From: Rugamonas fusca
Lineage (GTDB): Bacteria > Pseudomonadota > Gammaproteobacteria > Burkholderiales > Burkholderiaceae_D
Direction of reading: 5' to 3'
NCBI RefSeq assembly: GCF_014042365.1
Contig: NZ_JACEZS010000002.1
Span: forward strand, 186,001 to 250,000
DNA: 64,000 nt
The position numbers were made by a program, and so were the translations under genes. This document shows, piece after piece, positions 47,883 to 58,412 of the stretch (its first letter is position 1; each line of letters begins with the position of its first letter). The notes below the pieces were generated by a model. The model made no database searches and was not told the origin of the DNA. It saw nothing but the letters and a program-made list of their open reading frames with translations.

Positions 47883-50449
47883 GGCGCTTTCACCCCATCC
47901 TGAACGGCATGCATGCGCGCTTCCATCTGCTTGAATTCGGTGACGTCGACGAAGGTGACCACCAGCCCGTCGATCACGTTATCGACGGTACGGTAAGGCA
48001 TGATGCGTACCTTGAACCAGCCCCCGCCCCGGGTGGGAATCTGCCGCTCGCAGAACACCAGCGTGCGCAGCACTTCGCGCGCATCGCGCTCCAGCCCGGG
48101 ATAATCGAGCTCGGTGACGATGTCGGTCAACGGCCGGTTCAAATCCGACGGAATCAGCTTGTAGATCTGCTTGGCCTGGTTGGTGTAGCGGCGGATGCGC
48201 AGTTCGCCGTCGAGGAAAACGGTGGCGATATCGGTGCTGTTGAGCAGTATCTTCATGTCGCCATTGACCAGCGACAGGTCGTCCACCTTCGATTGCAGTT
48301 CCGCGTTGACGGTGTACAGTTCCTCGTTCAATGACTGCATCTCCTCCTTCGAGGTAGTCAGTTCCTCATTGGCCGACTGCAGCTCCTCGTTGGTCGATTG
48401 CAGCTCCTCGTTGGCCGCCTTGAGTTCCTCGCGCGAGTGCAGCATCTCATCGCGCACGGCCTGGATTGCCTGGCGCGCCTGCAGCAGTTGCTGTTCCAGC
48501 TCCAGCACGCGCGGATTGGACGAGCGGCCACGGCGCCGCGGCGGCGGCAGCGGCGCCGCCGTGAAAGTGACGAGGATATTGCCGTCCAGCCCCTGCCCTT
48601 CAGCCATCATCTCGGCCGTTATATCCACCGCCAGCGGCGGGCCGTCGCCATCCGTCAGTGCCAGCCCGCGCACGGCGATGGGACCGGGCTCGCGCATCGC
48701 CCGTCCCATCAGGTTGTCCAGCTCGATAGCCAGCCCTTCTCGCGCCATGGCATGGATATTCCAGTTGGCCTTGCCAGCGGCCGGCTCCAGGTAGGTCCCC
48801 GTGCGGCCGTGGATATACAGGATGTCCCCCTGGGCATTGACCAGTACCGCGGCCGGCGTATGCTTCCTGAGCAGATGCTGCTCGACTTGCGCTTGGATGT
48901 TGCAGCTCATGGATAAGGTCCGGGTTTGGCTCGGGTTGGACGGCGATACACTGCCAACCCGGGTGGGGAAATAGTGGGTGACCATCTGAATGGGGCTGTC
49001 AAGGCGCCGGTAGATCTGGCCGCAACCGGGCAATGGCGCAAACAGGTCGCTGTAACGGCCCGGCGTGTCGGCGCTGCCCAGTATCAGCAAGCCGCCTGGA
49101 TTGATCGCGTAGTGGAACATCGGCACCAATTGTTCCTGCAGCCTGGCGCTGAAATAGATCAGCAGGTTACGGCAGCACAGCAGGTCGACCTTGGTGAACG
49201 GCGGGTCCGATATCATGTTCTGCTGGGCGAAGATGATCGTGTTGCGCACTTCCTTGCGGATGCGGTAGCCCTTCTCATCGGCCACGAAGTAGCGCTGCAA
49301 CCGTTCCGGCGACAGGTCGTGTTCGATCTCGCGGCCAAAGCGCCCCCGGCGGGCGCGGTCGATCGCGTCTGGATCGAGATCGGTGGCGAAAATCTGCAAG
49401 CTATATTGGGCCTCCACGTTGGCCGGCAGTTGCGCCAGTACCTCGCTGAACACGATGGCCAGCGTATAGGCTTCCTCGCCCGTCGAGCAGGCCGGCACCC
49501 AGGCTTTCAGGGCCAGGCCCTGCGGGTGGGCCGCCAGCAGCTGCGGCAGCGCGTTCTGACGCAGATCTTCCCACACAGCCGGATCGCGAAAGAACTGGGT
49601 CACGCCGATCAACAACTCCTTGAACAGCAACTCGATCTCGGCCGGGTTCTCGCGCATGAAAGCGACATACTCGTCGATGCCGCGCAACTGGCGCAGCTTC
49701 ATGCGGCGCTCAACGCGGCGCAGCACCGTATTGAGCTTGTAGCCGGAAAAATTGGCGCCCATTTTCTTCAACAGCAGGTCGAACATCTCCTGCAGGTCGG
49801 CGCGTTGCCGGGTCAGCGCCTCGCCCGTGAGACCCAGCGCCGGCGCGCGCCAGCTGGCCAGTATCTGGGCCGGCATGTCGCGCGGCAGCGCCACGATGTC
49901 GGCGGCGCCGCTGTCGATGGCGTTGCGCGGCATGGTGTCGAACCTGGCCGAGGCGGGCGTTTGCGCCAGCGTCAGCCCGCCCTTGTCCTTGATGGCCGCC
50001 AGCCCCAGCGAACCGTCGCCGCCCATGCCCGACAACACCACGCCGATCGCCCGCTCGCGGCATTCGAGCGCCAGCGCCGTGAAAAAACGGTCGATGGGCA
50101 GGCGCCTGCCCGGCGCGTCGCCCGGCGTCGCCAGGGTCAGCACGCCGCGCGCCAAGCCCAGCACCTTGTTGGGTGGGATGACATAGACGCAGTCAGGTTC
50201 GATCGCCATGCCCTCGGCGATCTCCATCACGCGCATGGGCGTGACCCGCTGCAGCAGTTCGGGCAGCATGCCCTTGTCGCGCGGGTCCAGGTGCTGGACG
50301 ACGACAAAGGCCATGCCGCTGGCCGCCGGTACGCTGGCCAACAATTCGCTGATCGGTTCCAGGCCGCCGGCCGATGCTCCGATCCCCACCACCAGCATGG
50401 CTTCCGCAATGGGAACGGCGCCGGCAGGGGCGGCAACTTGATCGGTCAT
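47879..50449 (-). CDS. CheB-CheR fusion protein with C-terminal PAS
   Basis: An 856-residue fusion. Residues about 15-200 form a CheB methylesterase domain (GASAGG nucleophile Ser, VVQHLDP His, GMGGDGSLGL Asp) without a receiver domain; about 210-470 form the CheR methyltransferase (FFRDPAVWEDL, WVPACSTGEEAYTLA). A PAS-like stretch and a long heptad coiled coil of repeating NEELQSxNEEL type (about 640-720) lead to a last PAS domain (NSTDIATVFLDGELRIRRYTNQAKQ). Coupled to the histidine kinase by an ATGA overlap. It probably acts as a signal integrator rather than modifying classical chemoreceptors (inference). Confidence 0.92.
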   Translation of the reverse strand: MTDQVAAPAGAVPIAEAMLVVGIGASAGGLEPISELLASVPAASGMAFVVVQHLDPRDKGMLPELLQRVTPMRVMEIAEGMAIEPDCVYVIPPNKVLGLARGVLTLATPGDAPGRRLPIDRFFTALALECRERAIGVVLSGMGGDGSLGLAAIKDKGGLTLAQTPASARFDTMPRNAIDSGAADIVALPRDMPAQILASWRAPALGLTGEALTRQRADLQEMFDLLLKKMGANFSGYKLNTVLRRVERRMKLRQLRGIDEYVAFMRENPAEIELLFKELLIGVTQFFRDPAVWEDLRQNALPQLLAAHPQGLALKAWVPACSTGEEAYTLAIVFSEVLAQLPANVEAQYSLQIFATDLDPDAIDRARRGRFGREIEHDLSPERLQRYFVADEKGYRIRKEVRNTIIFAQQNMISDPPFTKVDLLCCRNLLIYFSARLQEQLVPMFHYAINPGGLLILGSADTPGRYSDLFAPLPGCGQIYRRLDSPIQMVTHYFPTRVGSVSPSNPSQTRTLSMSCNIQAQVEQHLLRKHTPAAVLVNAQGDILYIHGRTGTYLEPAAGKANWNIHAMAREGLAIELDNLMGRAMREPGPIAVRGLALTDGDGPPLAVDITAEMMAEGQGLDGNILVTFTAAPLPPPRRRGRSSNPRVLELEQQLLQARQAIQAVRDEMLHSREELKAANEELQSTNEELQSANEELTTSKEEMQSLNEELYTVNAELQSKVDDLSLVNGDMKILLNSTDIATVFLDGELRIRRYTNQAKQIYKLIPSDLNRPLTDIVTELDYPGLERDAREVLRTLVFCERQIPTRGGGWFKVRIMPYRTVDNVIDGLVVTFVDVTEFKQMEARMHAVQDGVKAP

Positions 50450-50597
50450 CGTGGCATGTGGTCGAGCGGGCGCGGGTTATGGAAATTTCAACATCAGGCC
50501 AGCAGATTATACAAAGCCATCCCCGAAACACCAAGCATGGCCCCCGACAGGTCCGAAAATACCACCAGTCCCGTCGCGGCCGGGGCTCACGCCAGCC

Positions 50598-50615
50598 GCC
50601 GGCGTTGGCGCCGGC
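50598..50615 (-). terminator. Hairpin after the NodT-type gene
   Basis: GCCGGCG-ttgg-CGCCGGC forms a 7-bp stem 7 bases beyond the stop of the efflux outer-membrane gene. No T tract; weak call. Confidence 0.3.
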
Positions 50616-50622
50616 AGCGCCG

Positions 50623-52035
50623 TCACGGCTGGCGCCAGCCCCCGCCCAGCGACTGGATCAGCGCGATGGCCGTGGTCTGGCGGTCGGCCTGCGCCTGCAC
50701 CAGTGCGCGGCGCGCGGCCAGGGCCGTGTTCTGGGCTGTGACTACCTCCGTGTAAGCCACCTGGCCGGCGCGGTAGCGGTTCAGCATCTGCGCCTCCACC
50801 TGGTCGGCCGCCTCGGACGCGGCGCGGCGCAGTTCCTGCTGCTGGGCCAGCGCGGCGCTGGCAGCCAGCTGGTTTTCCACGTCCGCGAACGCGGCCAGCA
50901 CGGTCTGGCGGTAGTGGGCGATGGCTGCGTCGCGCCCCGCCTCGGCGCCGCTCACGCGGGCCGCCGTGGCGCCGGCATTGAACAGGTTTTGCGCCGCCGA
51001 CAATCCCAACGACCACAAACTGTTGGAGGCGTTGAACAAACCTGCCGCCTGGCCCGCGCCCACGCCGTACGCGGCCGTCAGATTCAGGCTGGGGAAGTAG
51101 GCGGCGCGGGCGATGCCGATCTGCGCGTTGGCCGCCGCCACCCGGCGCTCGGCGGCGGCGATGTCGGGCCGGCGCTGCAGCAGCGTCGATGGCAGCCCGG
51201 CCGGGATCGCCGGCACGGCCGAGTTCCATGGGGCCGGTGCCAGCGTGAACGCGCCGGCCGGCTTGCCCAGCAGGACGGCGATCGCATGCTCAAGCTGGGC
51301 GCGCTGGCGCACCGCGTTGGACAGGTCGATGCGGGCGCTGGCCAGCTGGGTCTGGGCTTGCAGCACGTCCGATTTGGCGGCCAGGCCGGCGTTGAAGCGG
51401 TTGGTGGTGATGGTCAGCAGGCGCTGGTAGCTGTCCACGGTGGCCGCCAGCAGCGTCTGTTGGGCATCCGTCTGGCGCAGCGAGAAGTAGTTGGCCGCCA
51501 GTTCGCCCTGGGCCGACAAGCGGGCCGCCGCCAGGTCGGCCGCGCTGGCCTGGGCGTTGGCGCCCGCGCTGTCGGTGCCGGCGCGCAGCTTGCCCCACAC
51601 GTCCGGCTCCCAGCTGCCGCCGATGTTCATGCGGTACTGGCCGGCCGTTCTGGTATCGCCCCCGCCGCCGGAACGGCCGGCGCTGCCGGTCAGGTCCACC
51701 ACCGGGAACAGCGCGGCGCGCTGCTCGCTCACCAGCGCGCGCGCCTGCGCGTAGGCGGCAGCGGCGGCGGCCACGTTCTGGTTCGATACCTCGACGGCGG
51801 CGGCCAGCTCGTTGAGCGTGGCATCGCCGAACAAGGTCCACCACGGCCCGCGCTCGAGCGCATCGGCCGGCGCGGCCGGCTGCCAGCCTTGCGCCTCCTT
51901 GTAGGCATCCGGTTGCGCCACGGTGGGCACATGGTAGGCGGGAGCGACGGCGCAGCCGCTGGCCACGCTGGCGGCCAGCGCCATGGCGGCCAGGCGCACG
52001 CGCGCGGGCGCGGGAGAATTGAGCTTCGGTTTCAT
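50623..52035 (-). CDS. NodT-family RND efflux outer-membrane lipoprotein
   Basis: A 470-residue TolC-like outer-membrane factor of the NodT/OprM group. The N-terminus has a lipobox VASGC (about residue 28), followed by YHVPTV. Two homologous halves with the repeats AAAERRVAAANAQIGIARAAYFPSLNL and NAVRQRAQLEHAIAVLLGKPAGAF are visible. It is the last gene of the mdtABC-type operon; its start overlaps the stop of the second pump gene by 4 bases. It should provide the exit duct for the MdtB/MdtC-like pump. Confidence 0.92.
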   Translation of the reverse strand: MKPKLNSPAPARVRLAAMALAASVASGCAVAPAYHVPTVAQPDAYKEAQGWQPAAPADALERGPWWTLFGDATLNELAAAVEVSNQNVAAAAAAYAQARALVSEQRAALFPVVDLTGSAGRSGGGGDTRTAGQYRMNIGGSWEPDVWGKLRAGTDSAGANAQASAADLAAARLSAQGELAANYFSLRQTDAQQTLLAATVDSYQRLLTITTNRFNAGLAAKSDVLQAQTQLASARIDLSNAVRQRAQLEHAIAVLLGKPAGAFTLAPAPWNSAVPAIPAGLPSTLLQRRPDIAAAERRVAAANAQIGIARAAYFPSLNLTAAYGVGAGQAAGLFNASNSLWSLGLSAAQNLFNAGATAARVSGAEAGRDAAIAHYRQTVLAAFADVENQLAASAALAQQQELRRAASEAADQVEAQMLNRYRAGQVAYTEVVTAQNTALAARRALVQAQADRQTTAIALIQSLGGGWRQP

Positions 52036-55000
52036 GGTGGGGTCGGCGACGCAGTTGCCTGCTCGCCGTGCAGACGGCTTAAGTGTTGTTCGGATGGGCT
52101 GCGGCGGCGCAGCTTGTCGAGCAGGATGTAGACCACGGGCGTGGTCAGCAAGGTCATGAGCTGGCTGGCGATCAGCCCGCCGATGATGGCGATGCCCAGC
52201 GGCTGGCGCAGCTCCGAGCCTTCGCCAAAGCCGATGGCCAGCGGCAGCGCGCCCAGCGCGGCGGCCAGCGTCGTCATCAGGATGGGACGGAAGCGCAGCA
52301 GGCAGGCTTCCCGCACGGCTTGCACGGCGCTCAGTCCCCTGCCCCGCTCCGCTTCCAGCGCGAAGTCGATGATGAGGATGGCGTTCTTCTTGACGATGCC
52401 GATCAAGAGGAACACGCCGATCAGGGCGATGATGGAGAACTCCATCTTGAACATCAGCAGCGCCAGCACGGCGCCCACGCCGGCCGACGGCAGCGTGGAC
52501 AGCACCGTCACCGGATGCACCAGGCTTTCGTACAGGATGCCCAGCACGATGTAGATCACGACGATGGCGGCCAGGATCAGCAACGGTTGCTGGCGGTTGC
52601 TCTCGTCGGCGCTGCGGGCCGTGCCCTGGAAGCTGCCGCGCACATTGGCCGGCATGGCGATGTCGGCTTCGGCCTGCTTGACGGCTTGCTGCGCGTCGCC
52701 CAGGCTGTAGCCATCGGCCAGGTTGAACGAGACGGTGGTGGCCAGCTCGCCATCCTGGTGCTCGACGGAAGTCGGCGCCGAACGTTCGGTGAAGCGGGCC
52801 AGCGCCGGCAACGGCACCATCACGTTGGCCGCCGTGTTGAGCGCCGCGCCCGTGGCTGCATCGCGCGCGGCGCCGTTGTTGCCAGCGCCCGCGATTGTCG
52901 TCGCGGCGCTGGCGCTCGTGGTGGGCTTGCCCGGCACGTACACGTCGCGCAGCGCTTCCGGGCTCTGCGCGTAGCGCGGCGCCACTTCCATGATCACGTG
53001 GTACTGATTGAGTTCATCGTAGATGGTGGACACTTGGCGCTGGCCGAAGCCGTTGTAGAGCGCATTGTCCACGTCGCGCACCGTCATGCCCATCCGGGCG
53101 GCGCTGTCCTTGTCGATCTCGACCAGCGTTTCCACGCCGTTGTCCGCCTGGTCCGTGTCCACGTCGATCAATGCCTTCTGGGCCTTCATGGCGTCGGCCA
53201 GCCGCGCCGCCCACACTTTCATGGCCGCGCGGTCATCGCTCTTGAGCGTGTACTGGTAGGTGGAATTGGACTGCCGCCCGCCCATGCGCAAGTCCTGCAC
53301 CGGATTGAGGAACAGGGACACGCCACTGATGCGCGCCAGTTGCGGCCGCAGCCGCGCCATCACGGCCTGCCCCTTCTCATGCCGCTGCGACGGCGGCTTA
53401 AGCGTGATGAACATGAAGCCGCCGCCAGCCCGCGAACCGCCCGTGAAGCCGACCACCGTATCGACGGCCGGATCGTTCTTGATCACATTGACCAGTTGCC
53501 GCAGCTTCTGCTGCATGGCCTGGAACGAGATACTCTGGTCGGCCCGGATGCCGCCGCTGATCTGGCCCGAGTCCTGCTGCGGGAAGAAGCCCTTGGGCGC
53601 GGCCCGGAACAGGTACACGTTCAAGCCGATCACGAACACCAGGATCAGCATCACCAGCCACAGGCTCGATAGCGCCCAATCCAGCGAATGGGCGTACATG
53701 CGGTGCATCCAGTCGTAGCCCCGTTCCGCCCAGCGCGCGATCCGGCCCGGCGGACGCTGGTGGCCGCCCGGCTTGAGCAGCCACGCGCACATCATGGGCG
53801 TGGTGGTCAGTGAGATCACCAGCGATATCAGCACGGCCACTGACAGCGTGACGGCGAACTCGCGGAACAGCCGTCCCACCTGCCCGCCCATGAACAGCAG
53901 CGGAATGAACACGGCCACCAGCGACAAACTGATGGACAACACTGTGAAGCCCACCTCGCGCGCGCCCAGCAGCGCCGCATGGAAACGGTCCATGCCCTGT
54001 TCGATGTGGCGCGCCGTGTTCTCCAGCACGACGATGGCGTCGTCCACCACGAAGCCGGTGGCCACCGTGAGCGCCATCAGGCTCAGGTTGTTGAGACTGA
54101 AACCCATCAGATACATCACGCCGAAAGTACCCAGCAACGACACCACGGTCGCCACGGCCGGCACGATGGTGGCGCGCGCGCTGCGCAGGAAGGCGCTCAC
54201 CACCAGCACCACCAGCAAGATGGAGATCAGCAGCGTGATCTCGATTTCCTTGAGCGAGGCGCGGATGGAATTGGTGCGGTCCGACGCCACCTGCAGCTTG
54301 ACGTCCTGCGGCAGTTGCGCCTGCAGTTGCGGCAGCAGCGCGCGCACGCTGTCCACCGTCTCGATCACGTTGGCGCCGGGCTGGCGGGTAATGAGTACGA
54401 TGACGGCCGGTTGGCCATTGAACAGACCCAGCGTGTTGTTGTTCTCGGTGCCGTCGATCACCTCGGCCACATCCTGCAAGCGGATGGCCGAGCCATTGCG
54501 CCACGCCACCACCAGCGTGCGGTAATCGGCCGCGCTGCGCCCGCCGCGCGCGCCGTTGGGCGCGGAATAGAGCTGCAAATGGCGCCCTTCCCCTTCGATG
54601 GCGCCCTTGGGCCGGTTGGCGTTGGTGGCCTGGATGGCGGCGCGCACGTCCTCGGTGGACACGCCATAGCGGTTCAGCGCATACGGCAGCAGTTCGACCC
54701 GCACGGCCGGCAGCGAGCCGCCGCCGATCTCCACGTCGCCCACGCCCTGCACCTGGGCCAGCTTTTGCTGCACCAGGTTGGACACGGCTTCATAAATCTG
54801 GCCCGGCGTGCGGGTGGGCGACGTCAGCGCCAGGATCAGCACCGGCGCATCGGACGGGTTGATCTTGCGATAAGTGGGATTGCTGCGCAGCGTAGCCGGC
54901 AGGTCCACGCGCGTGGCGTTGATGGCCGCCTGCACTTCGCGCGCGGCCGAATCGATCTTGCGGTTCAGGTCGAACTGCAGGCTGACTCGCGTCTGGCCGG

Positions 55001-55256
55001 CGCCGGAGCTGGAGGTGACTTCGTTGACGCCGGCAATCACGCCCAGCCGCCGCTCCAGCGGCGTGGCCACGTTGCTGGCCATGGTTTCGGGACTGGCGCC
55101 CGGCAGCGTGGCCGTGACGGCGATGGCGGGAAAGTCCACCTGCGGCAGCGGCGACACGGGCAGCACGAAGAACGCGGCGATGCCCGCCAGCGCGATGCCG
55201 ACCGTCAGCAGCACCGTACCGATGGGCCGCCGCACGAACGGCGCCGACAGGTTCAC
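52032..55256 (-). CDS. mdtC: MdtC-like RND efflux permease
   Basis: A 1074-residue HAE1-type RND pump subunit with 12 helices in two repeats and large periplasmic loops. A GTG start gives [25 protein letters not shown] and overlaps the stop of the mdtB-like gene as GTGA. Proton-relay region [19 protein letters not shown] is present. The N-terminal [17 protein letters not shown] is typical of MdtB/MdtC heteromeric pumps, and the pairing with the next gene supports MdtC by analogy with E. coli, though B versus C cannot be proven from position alone. A low-complexity insertion ([18 protein letters not shown]) lies near residue 770. Confidence 0.88.
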   Translation of the reverse strand: MNLSAPFVRRPIGTVLLTVGIALAGIAAFFVLPVSPLPQVDFPAIAVTATLPGASPETMASNVATPLERRLGVIAGVNEVTSSSGAGQTRVSLQFDLNRKIDSAAREVQAAINATRVDLPATLRSNPTYRKINPSDAPVLILALTSPTRTPGQIYEAVSNLVQQKLAQVQGVGDVEIGGGSLPAVRVELLPYALNRYGVSTEDVRAAIQATNANRPKGAIEGEGRHLQLYSAPNGARGGRSAADYRTLVVAWRNGSAIRLQDVAEVIDGTENNNTLGLFNGQPAVIVLITRQPGANVIETVDSVRALLPQLQAQLPQDVKLQVASDRTNSIRASLKEIEITLLISILLVVLVVSAFLRSARATIVPAVATVVSLLGTFGVMYLMGFSLNNLSLMALTVATGFVVDDAIVVLENTARHIEQGMDRFHAALLGAREVGFTVLSISLSLVAVFIPLLFMGGQVGRLFREFAVTLSVAVLISLVISLTTTPMMCAWLLKPGGHQRPPGRIARWAERGYDWMHRMYAHSLDWALSSLWLVMLILVFVIGLNVYLFRAAPKGFFPQQDSGQISGGIRADQSISFQAMQQKLRQLVNVIKNDPAVDTVVGFTGGSRAGGGFMFITLKPPSQRHEKGQAVMARLRPQLARISGVSLFLNPVQDLRMGGRQSNSTYQYTLKSDDRAAMKVWAARLADAMKAQKALIDVDTDQADNGVETLVEIDKDSAARMGMTVRDVDNALYNGFGQRQVSTIYDELNQYHVIMEVAPRYAQSPEALRDVYVPGKPTTSASAATTIAGAGNNGAARDAATGAALNTAANVMVPLPALARFTERSAPTSVEHQDGELATTVSFNLADGYSLGDAQQAVKQAEADIAMPANVRGSFQGTARSADESNRQQPLLILAAIVVIYIVLGILYESLVHPVTVLSTLPSAGVGAVLALLMFKMEFSIIALIGVFLLIGIVKKNAILIIDFALEAERGRGLSAVQAVREACLLRFRPILMTTLAAALGALPLAIGFGEGSELRQPLGIAIIGGLIASQLMTLLTTPVVYILLDKLRRRSPSEQHLSRLHGEQATASPTPP

Positions 55257-58200
55257 GGCGCCACCTCGTCCATGTTGGCCGGGCCGCTGGCGCCTGCGCC
55301 TCGACCACCCCAGCGCCGCGCCAGCGCGTCGAAGCCCAGGTAAATCACGGGCGTGGTGAACAGCGTCAGCATCTGGCTCACGATCAGGCCACCGAAGATG
55401 GACAGACCCAGTGGCCGGCGCAGTTCCGCACCGTCGCCCCAGCCCAGCATCAGCGGCACGGCCGCGAACAGCGCCGCCAGCGTCGTCATCAGGATCGGGC
55501 GGAAGCGCAGCAGCGCCGCCTGGTGGATGGCCTCGCGCGGCGACTTACCCTCCTCGCGCTCGGCCTCAATGGCGAAGTCGATCATCATGATGGCGTTCTT
55601 CTTCACGATACCGATCAGGAGGATGATGCCGATGATGCCGATCACGCCCAGGTCCTGCCCGCTGACGCCCAGCGCCAGCAAGGCGCCCACGCCGGCTGAC
55701 GGCAAGGTGGACAGGATGGTGAGCGGATGGATATAGCTTTCGTACAGAACGCCGAGCACGATGTAGACGCAGATCACGGCCGCCAGGATCAGCCACAGCT
55801 GGTTGGACAGCGAATTCTGGTAAGCGCCCGCCGCGCCCAGGAAGGTCAGCGAGACGGACGGCGGCAGCTTGATTTCCTCCGCCGCCTCGCGCACGGCGTC
55901 CACCGCGTCGCCCAATGCCACGCCGCCGGCCGTGTCGAAGCCCAGCGTGGTGGCCGGATACTGGGCCACGTGCGTGATCTGCAGTGGCGCCGGGCGCTCG
56001 CTGATGGTGGCCACCGCCGACAGTGGCGTGGCCTTGCCGGAACTGGTGCGCAGTTGCAGGTCGCCCAGCGTGGCGGGCGTGGTCAGCGCGTCCTGGCGCG
56101 CTTCCAGGATCACACGATACTGGTCGGTCTGGGCGAAGATGGTGGAGACGATGCGCTGGCCGAAGGCGCTGTACAGCGCGTCGTCGATGGCGGCGGCCGT
56201 AATGCCCAGGCGCGCCGCGCTGTCGCGGTCGATGCTGATGAAGGCTGCGCTGCCGGTGGCGCCCGCGTCCGACACCACGTTGCGCAGCCGCGCCTTGCTG
56301 CGCATCTGTTGCGCCAGTTTGGCGGCCCAGCCATTGACGGCGGCGTAGTCCGCCCCTTCCAGCGACACGCGATACTGGGTCGGCCCAGTCTCGGCGTCGA
56401 TGGTCAGATCCTGGGTCGGTTGCAAATACAGCGTCACGCCGGCTACGTCACTGGCGCGCTGGCGCAGGCGCGCCATGGTGGCGTCCTGGCTGGAAGTGCG
56501 CTTGCGCTTCAGGTTGATCAGCATGCGGCCCGTGTGCAGCATGGTGTTGTTGGCCGCGTCCACGCCCACCAGGGAGCTGAGCGACTCCACGTCCGGATCG
56601 GCCAGCAGCGCGCGCGCCGTGGCCCGCTGCAGTTCGGCCATGCGGGCGTAGGATACTGATTGCGCCGTTTCCACGCGGGCCTGCAACTGGCCCGTGTCCT
56701 GGGTCGGGAACAGGCCCTTGGGAATGAAGATGTACATCGCCACCGTGAGCAGCAGCGTGGCCAGCGCCACCAGCAGCGTCAGGCCCTGGCGTTCCAGCAC
56801 CCATTGCAAGGCGCGGTCGTAGTGCCCGATCACGGCGTCGAAGAACGCCTGCGTGTGGCGCGCCAGCGCGCCCGGATGTTCGTCCGCGTGGCTACGCAGC
56901 CAACGGCCCGACATCATGGGCACCAGCGTCAGCGACACCACGGCCGAAATCAGGATCGTAATGGCCAGCGTGACGGCGAACTCGCGGAACAGCCGCCCCA
57001 CCACGTCGCCCATGAACAGCAACGGAATCAGCACGGCGATCAGGGACACCGTCAGCGAAATGATGGTGAAGCCGATCTGGGTGGCGCCCTTGAGCGCCGC
57101 CGCCATCGGCGTCTCGCCCTGTTCGATGTAGCGCGCGATGTTCTCGATCATGACGATGGCGTCGTCCACCACGAAGCCGGTGGCGATGGTGAGCGCCATC
57201 AGCGACAGGTTGTTCAGGCTGTAGCCAAGCAAATACATGACGCCGAAGGTGCCCACCAGCGAGATGGGCACGGCCAGGCTGGCGATCACGGTGGCCCGCA
57301 CGCTGTGCAGGAAACCGAAGATGACCAGCACCACCAGCACCACGGCCAGCAGCAACTCCGTCTCCACGTGCTCGACTGAGGCGCGGATGCCGGTGGTGCG
57401 GTCGCTCAGCACGTCCACCCGCAGCGCGCCGGGCAGGCCGGCCGTCAGTTCGGGCAGGCGGTTCTTGATGGCGTCCACGGTGGCGATCACGTTGGCGCCG
57501 GGCTGGCGCTGCACGTTGAGGATGATGGCCGGCTTCATGCCCGACCACGCGCCCAGCTTGACGTTCTCCGCGCTGTCCACCACTTGCGCCACGTCCTGCA
57601 GCCGGACGGGCGCACCGTTGCGGTAGGCCACGATCAGCTGGCGGTAGTCGTCGGCCGTCAGCAACTGGTCGTTGGCGTTGATGGTGAACGAGCGGGTCGG
57701 ACCATCAAAGCTGCCCTTGGCGCTGTTGGCATTGGCGGCGGCGATGGCGCTGCGCAGCGTGTCCAGCCCCAGCCCGGCCGAAGCCAGCGCCTGGGTGTCG
57801 GCCTGGATGCGCACGGCGGGCCGCTGGCCGCCACTGAGCGTGACCAGGCCCACGCCGCTGACCTGGCTGATCTTCAGCGCCAGCCGGGTGTTGACGATGT
57901 TCTGCACCTGCGTCAGCGGCATGGTGTCGGACGTGATGGCCAGCGTGAGCACGGGCGCGTCGGCCGGGTTAACCTTGGCGTACACGGGCGGCGCCGGCAG
58001 GTCGGTCGGCAGCAGCGAAGCGCCGGCGTTGATGGCGGCCTGCACTTCCTGTTCGGCCACGTCCAGCGTCTGGCCCAGCGAGAACTGCAAGGTGATGATG
58101 GAGACGCCGGCCGCGCTGGTGGAACTCATGCGCTGCAAACCCGCCATCTGCCCAAACTGGCGTTCCAGCGGCGCCGTCACGGTCTGGCCCATCACTTCGG

Positions 58201-58366
58201 GGCTGCCGCCCGGGTACAGCGTCTGCACCTGGATCGTGGGGAAGTCCACCTGCGGCAACGCCGACAGGGGCAGGAACCTGAAGCCCACCAGGCCCGCCAG
58301 CACGATGGCCAGCATCAGCAGCGAGGTGGCCACCGGGCGCTGGATGAATGGGGCGGACGGGCTCAT
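55253..58366 (-). CDS. mdtB: MdtB-like RND efflux permease
   Basis: A 1037-residue HAE1-type RND pump subunit, second of the operon. The start ATG at 58366 follows GGAG by eight bases; an ATG at 58384 adds six residues with no support. N-terminal [17 protein letters not shown] and [19 protein letters not shown] match MdtB. The proton-relay helix [23 protein letters not shown] and the last helices [19 protein letters not shown] are visible. In E. coli MdtB and MdtC form a heterotrimer with MdtA; the order A-B-C is the same here. Confidence 0.9.
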   Translation of the reverse strand: MSPSAPFIQRPVATSLLMLAIVLAGLVGFRFLPLSALPQVDFPTIQVQTLYPGGSPEVMGQTVTAPLERQFGQMAGLQRMSSTSAAGVSIITLQFSLGQTLDVAEQEVQAAINAGASLLPTDLPAPPVYAKVNPADAPVLTLAITSDTMPLTQVQNIVNTRLALKISQVSGVGLVTLSGGQRPAVRIQADTQALASAGLGLDTLRSAIAAANANSAKGSFDGPTRSFTINANDQLLTADDYRQLIVAYRNGAPVRLQDVAQVVDSAENVKLGAWSGMKPAIILNVQRQPGANVIATVDAIKNRLPELTAGLPGALRVDVLSDRTTGIRASVEHVETELLLAVVLVVLVIFGFLHSVRATVIASLAVPISLVGTFGVMYLLGYSLNNLSLMALTIATGFVVDDAIVMIENIARYIEQGETPMAAALKGATQIGFTIISLTVSLIAVLIPLLFMGDVVGRLFREFAVTLAITILISAVVSLTLVPMMSGRWLRSHADEHPGALARHTQAFFDAVIGHYDRALQWVLERQGLTLLVALATLLLTVAMYIFIPKGLFPTQDTGQLQARVETAQSVSYARMAELQRATARALLADPDVESLSSLVGVDAANNTMLHTGRMLINLKRKRTSSQDATMARLRQRASDVAGVTLYLQPTQDLTIDAETGPTQYRVSLEGADYAAVNGWAAKLAQQMRSKARLRNVVSDAGATGSAAFISIDRDSAARLGITAAAIDDALYSAFGQRIVSTIFAQTDQYRVILEARQDALTTPATLGDLQLRTSSGKATPLSAVATISERPAPLQITHVAQYPATTLGFDTAGGVALGDAVDAVREAAEEIKLPPSVSLTFLGAAGAYQNSLSNQLWLILAAVICVYIVLGVLYESYIHPLTILSTLPSAGVGALLALGVSGQDLGVIGIIGIILLIGIVKKNAIMMIDFAIEAEREEGKSPREAIHQAALLRFRPILMTTLAALFAAVPLMLGWGDGAELRRPLGLSIFGGLIVSQMLTLFTTPVIYLGFDALARRWGGRGAGASGPANMDEVAP

Positions 58367-58412
58367 GGCAATCGCTCCGTGCAAACAGCGTCCGGCTTAT
58401 GGCGCGCCACCG

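Noticed and set aside
48926-50755. Long plus-strand open frame opposite the CheB-CheR gene
   Set aside because: Composition typical of antisense frames in GC-rich genes; the minus strand encodes recognisable CheB and CheR motifs.
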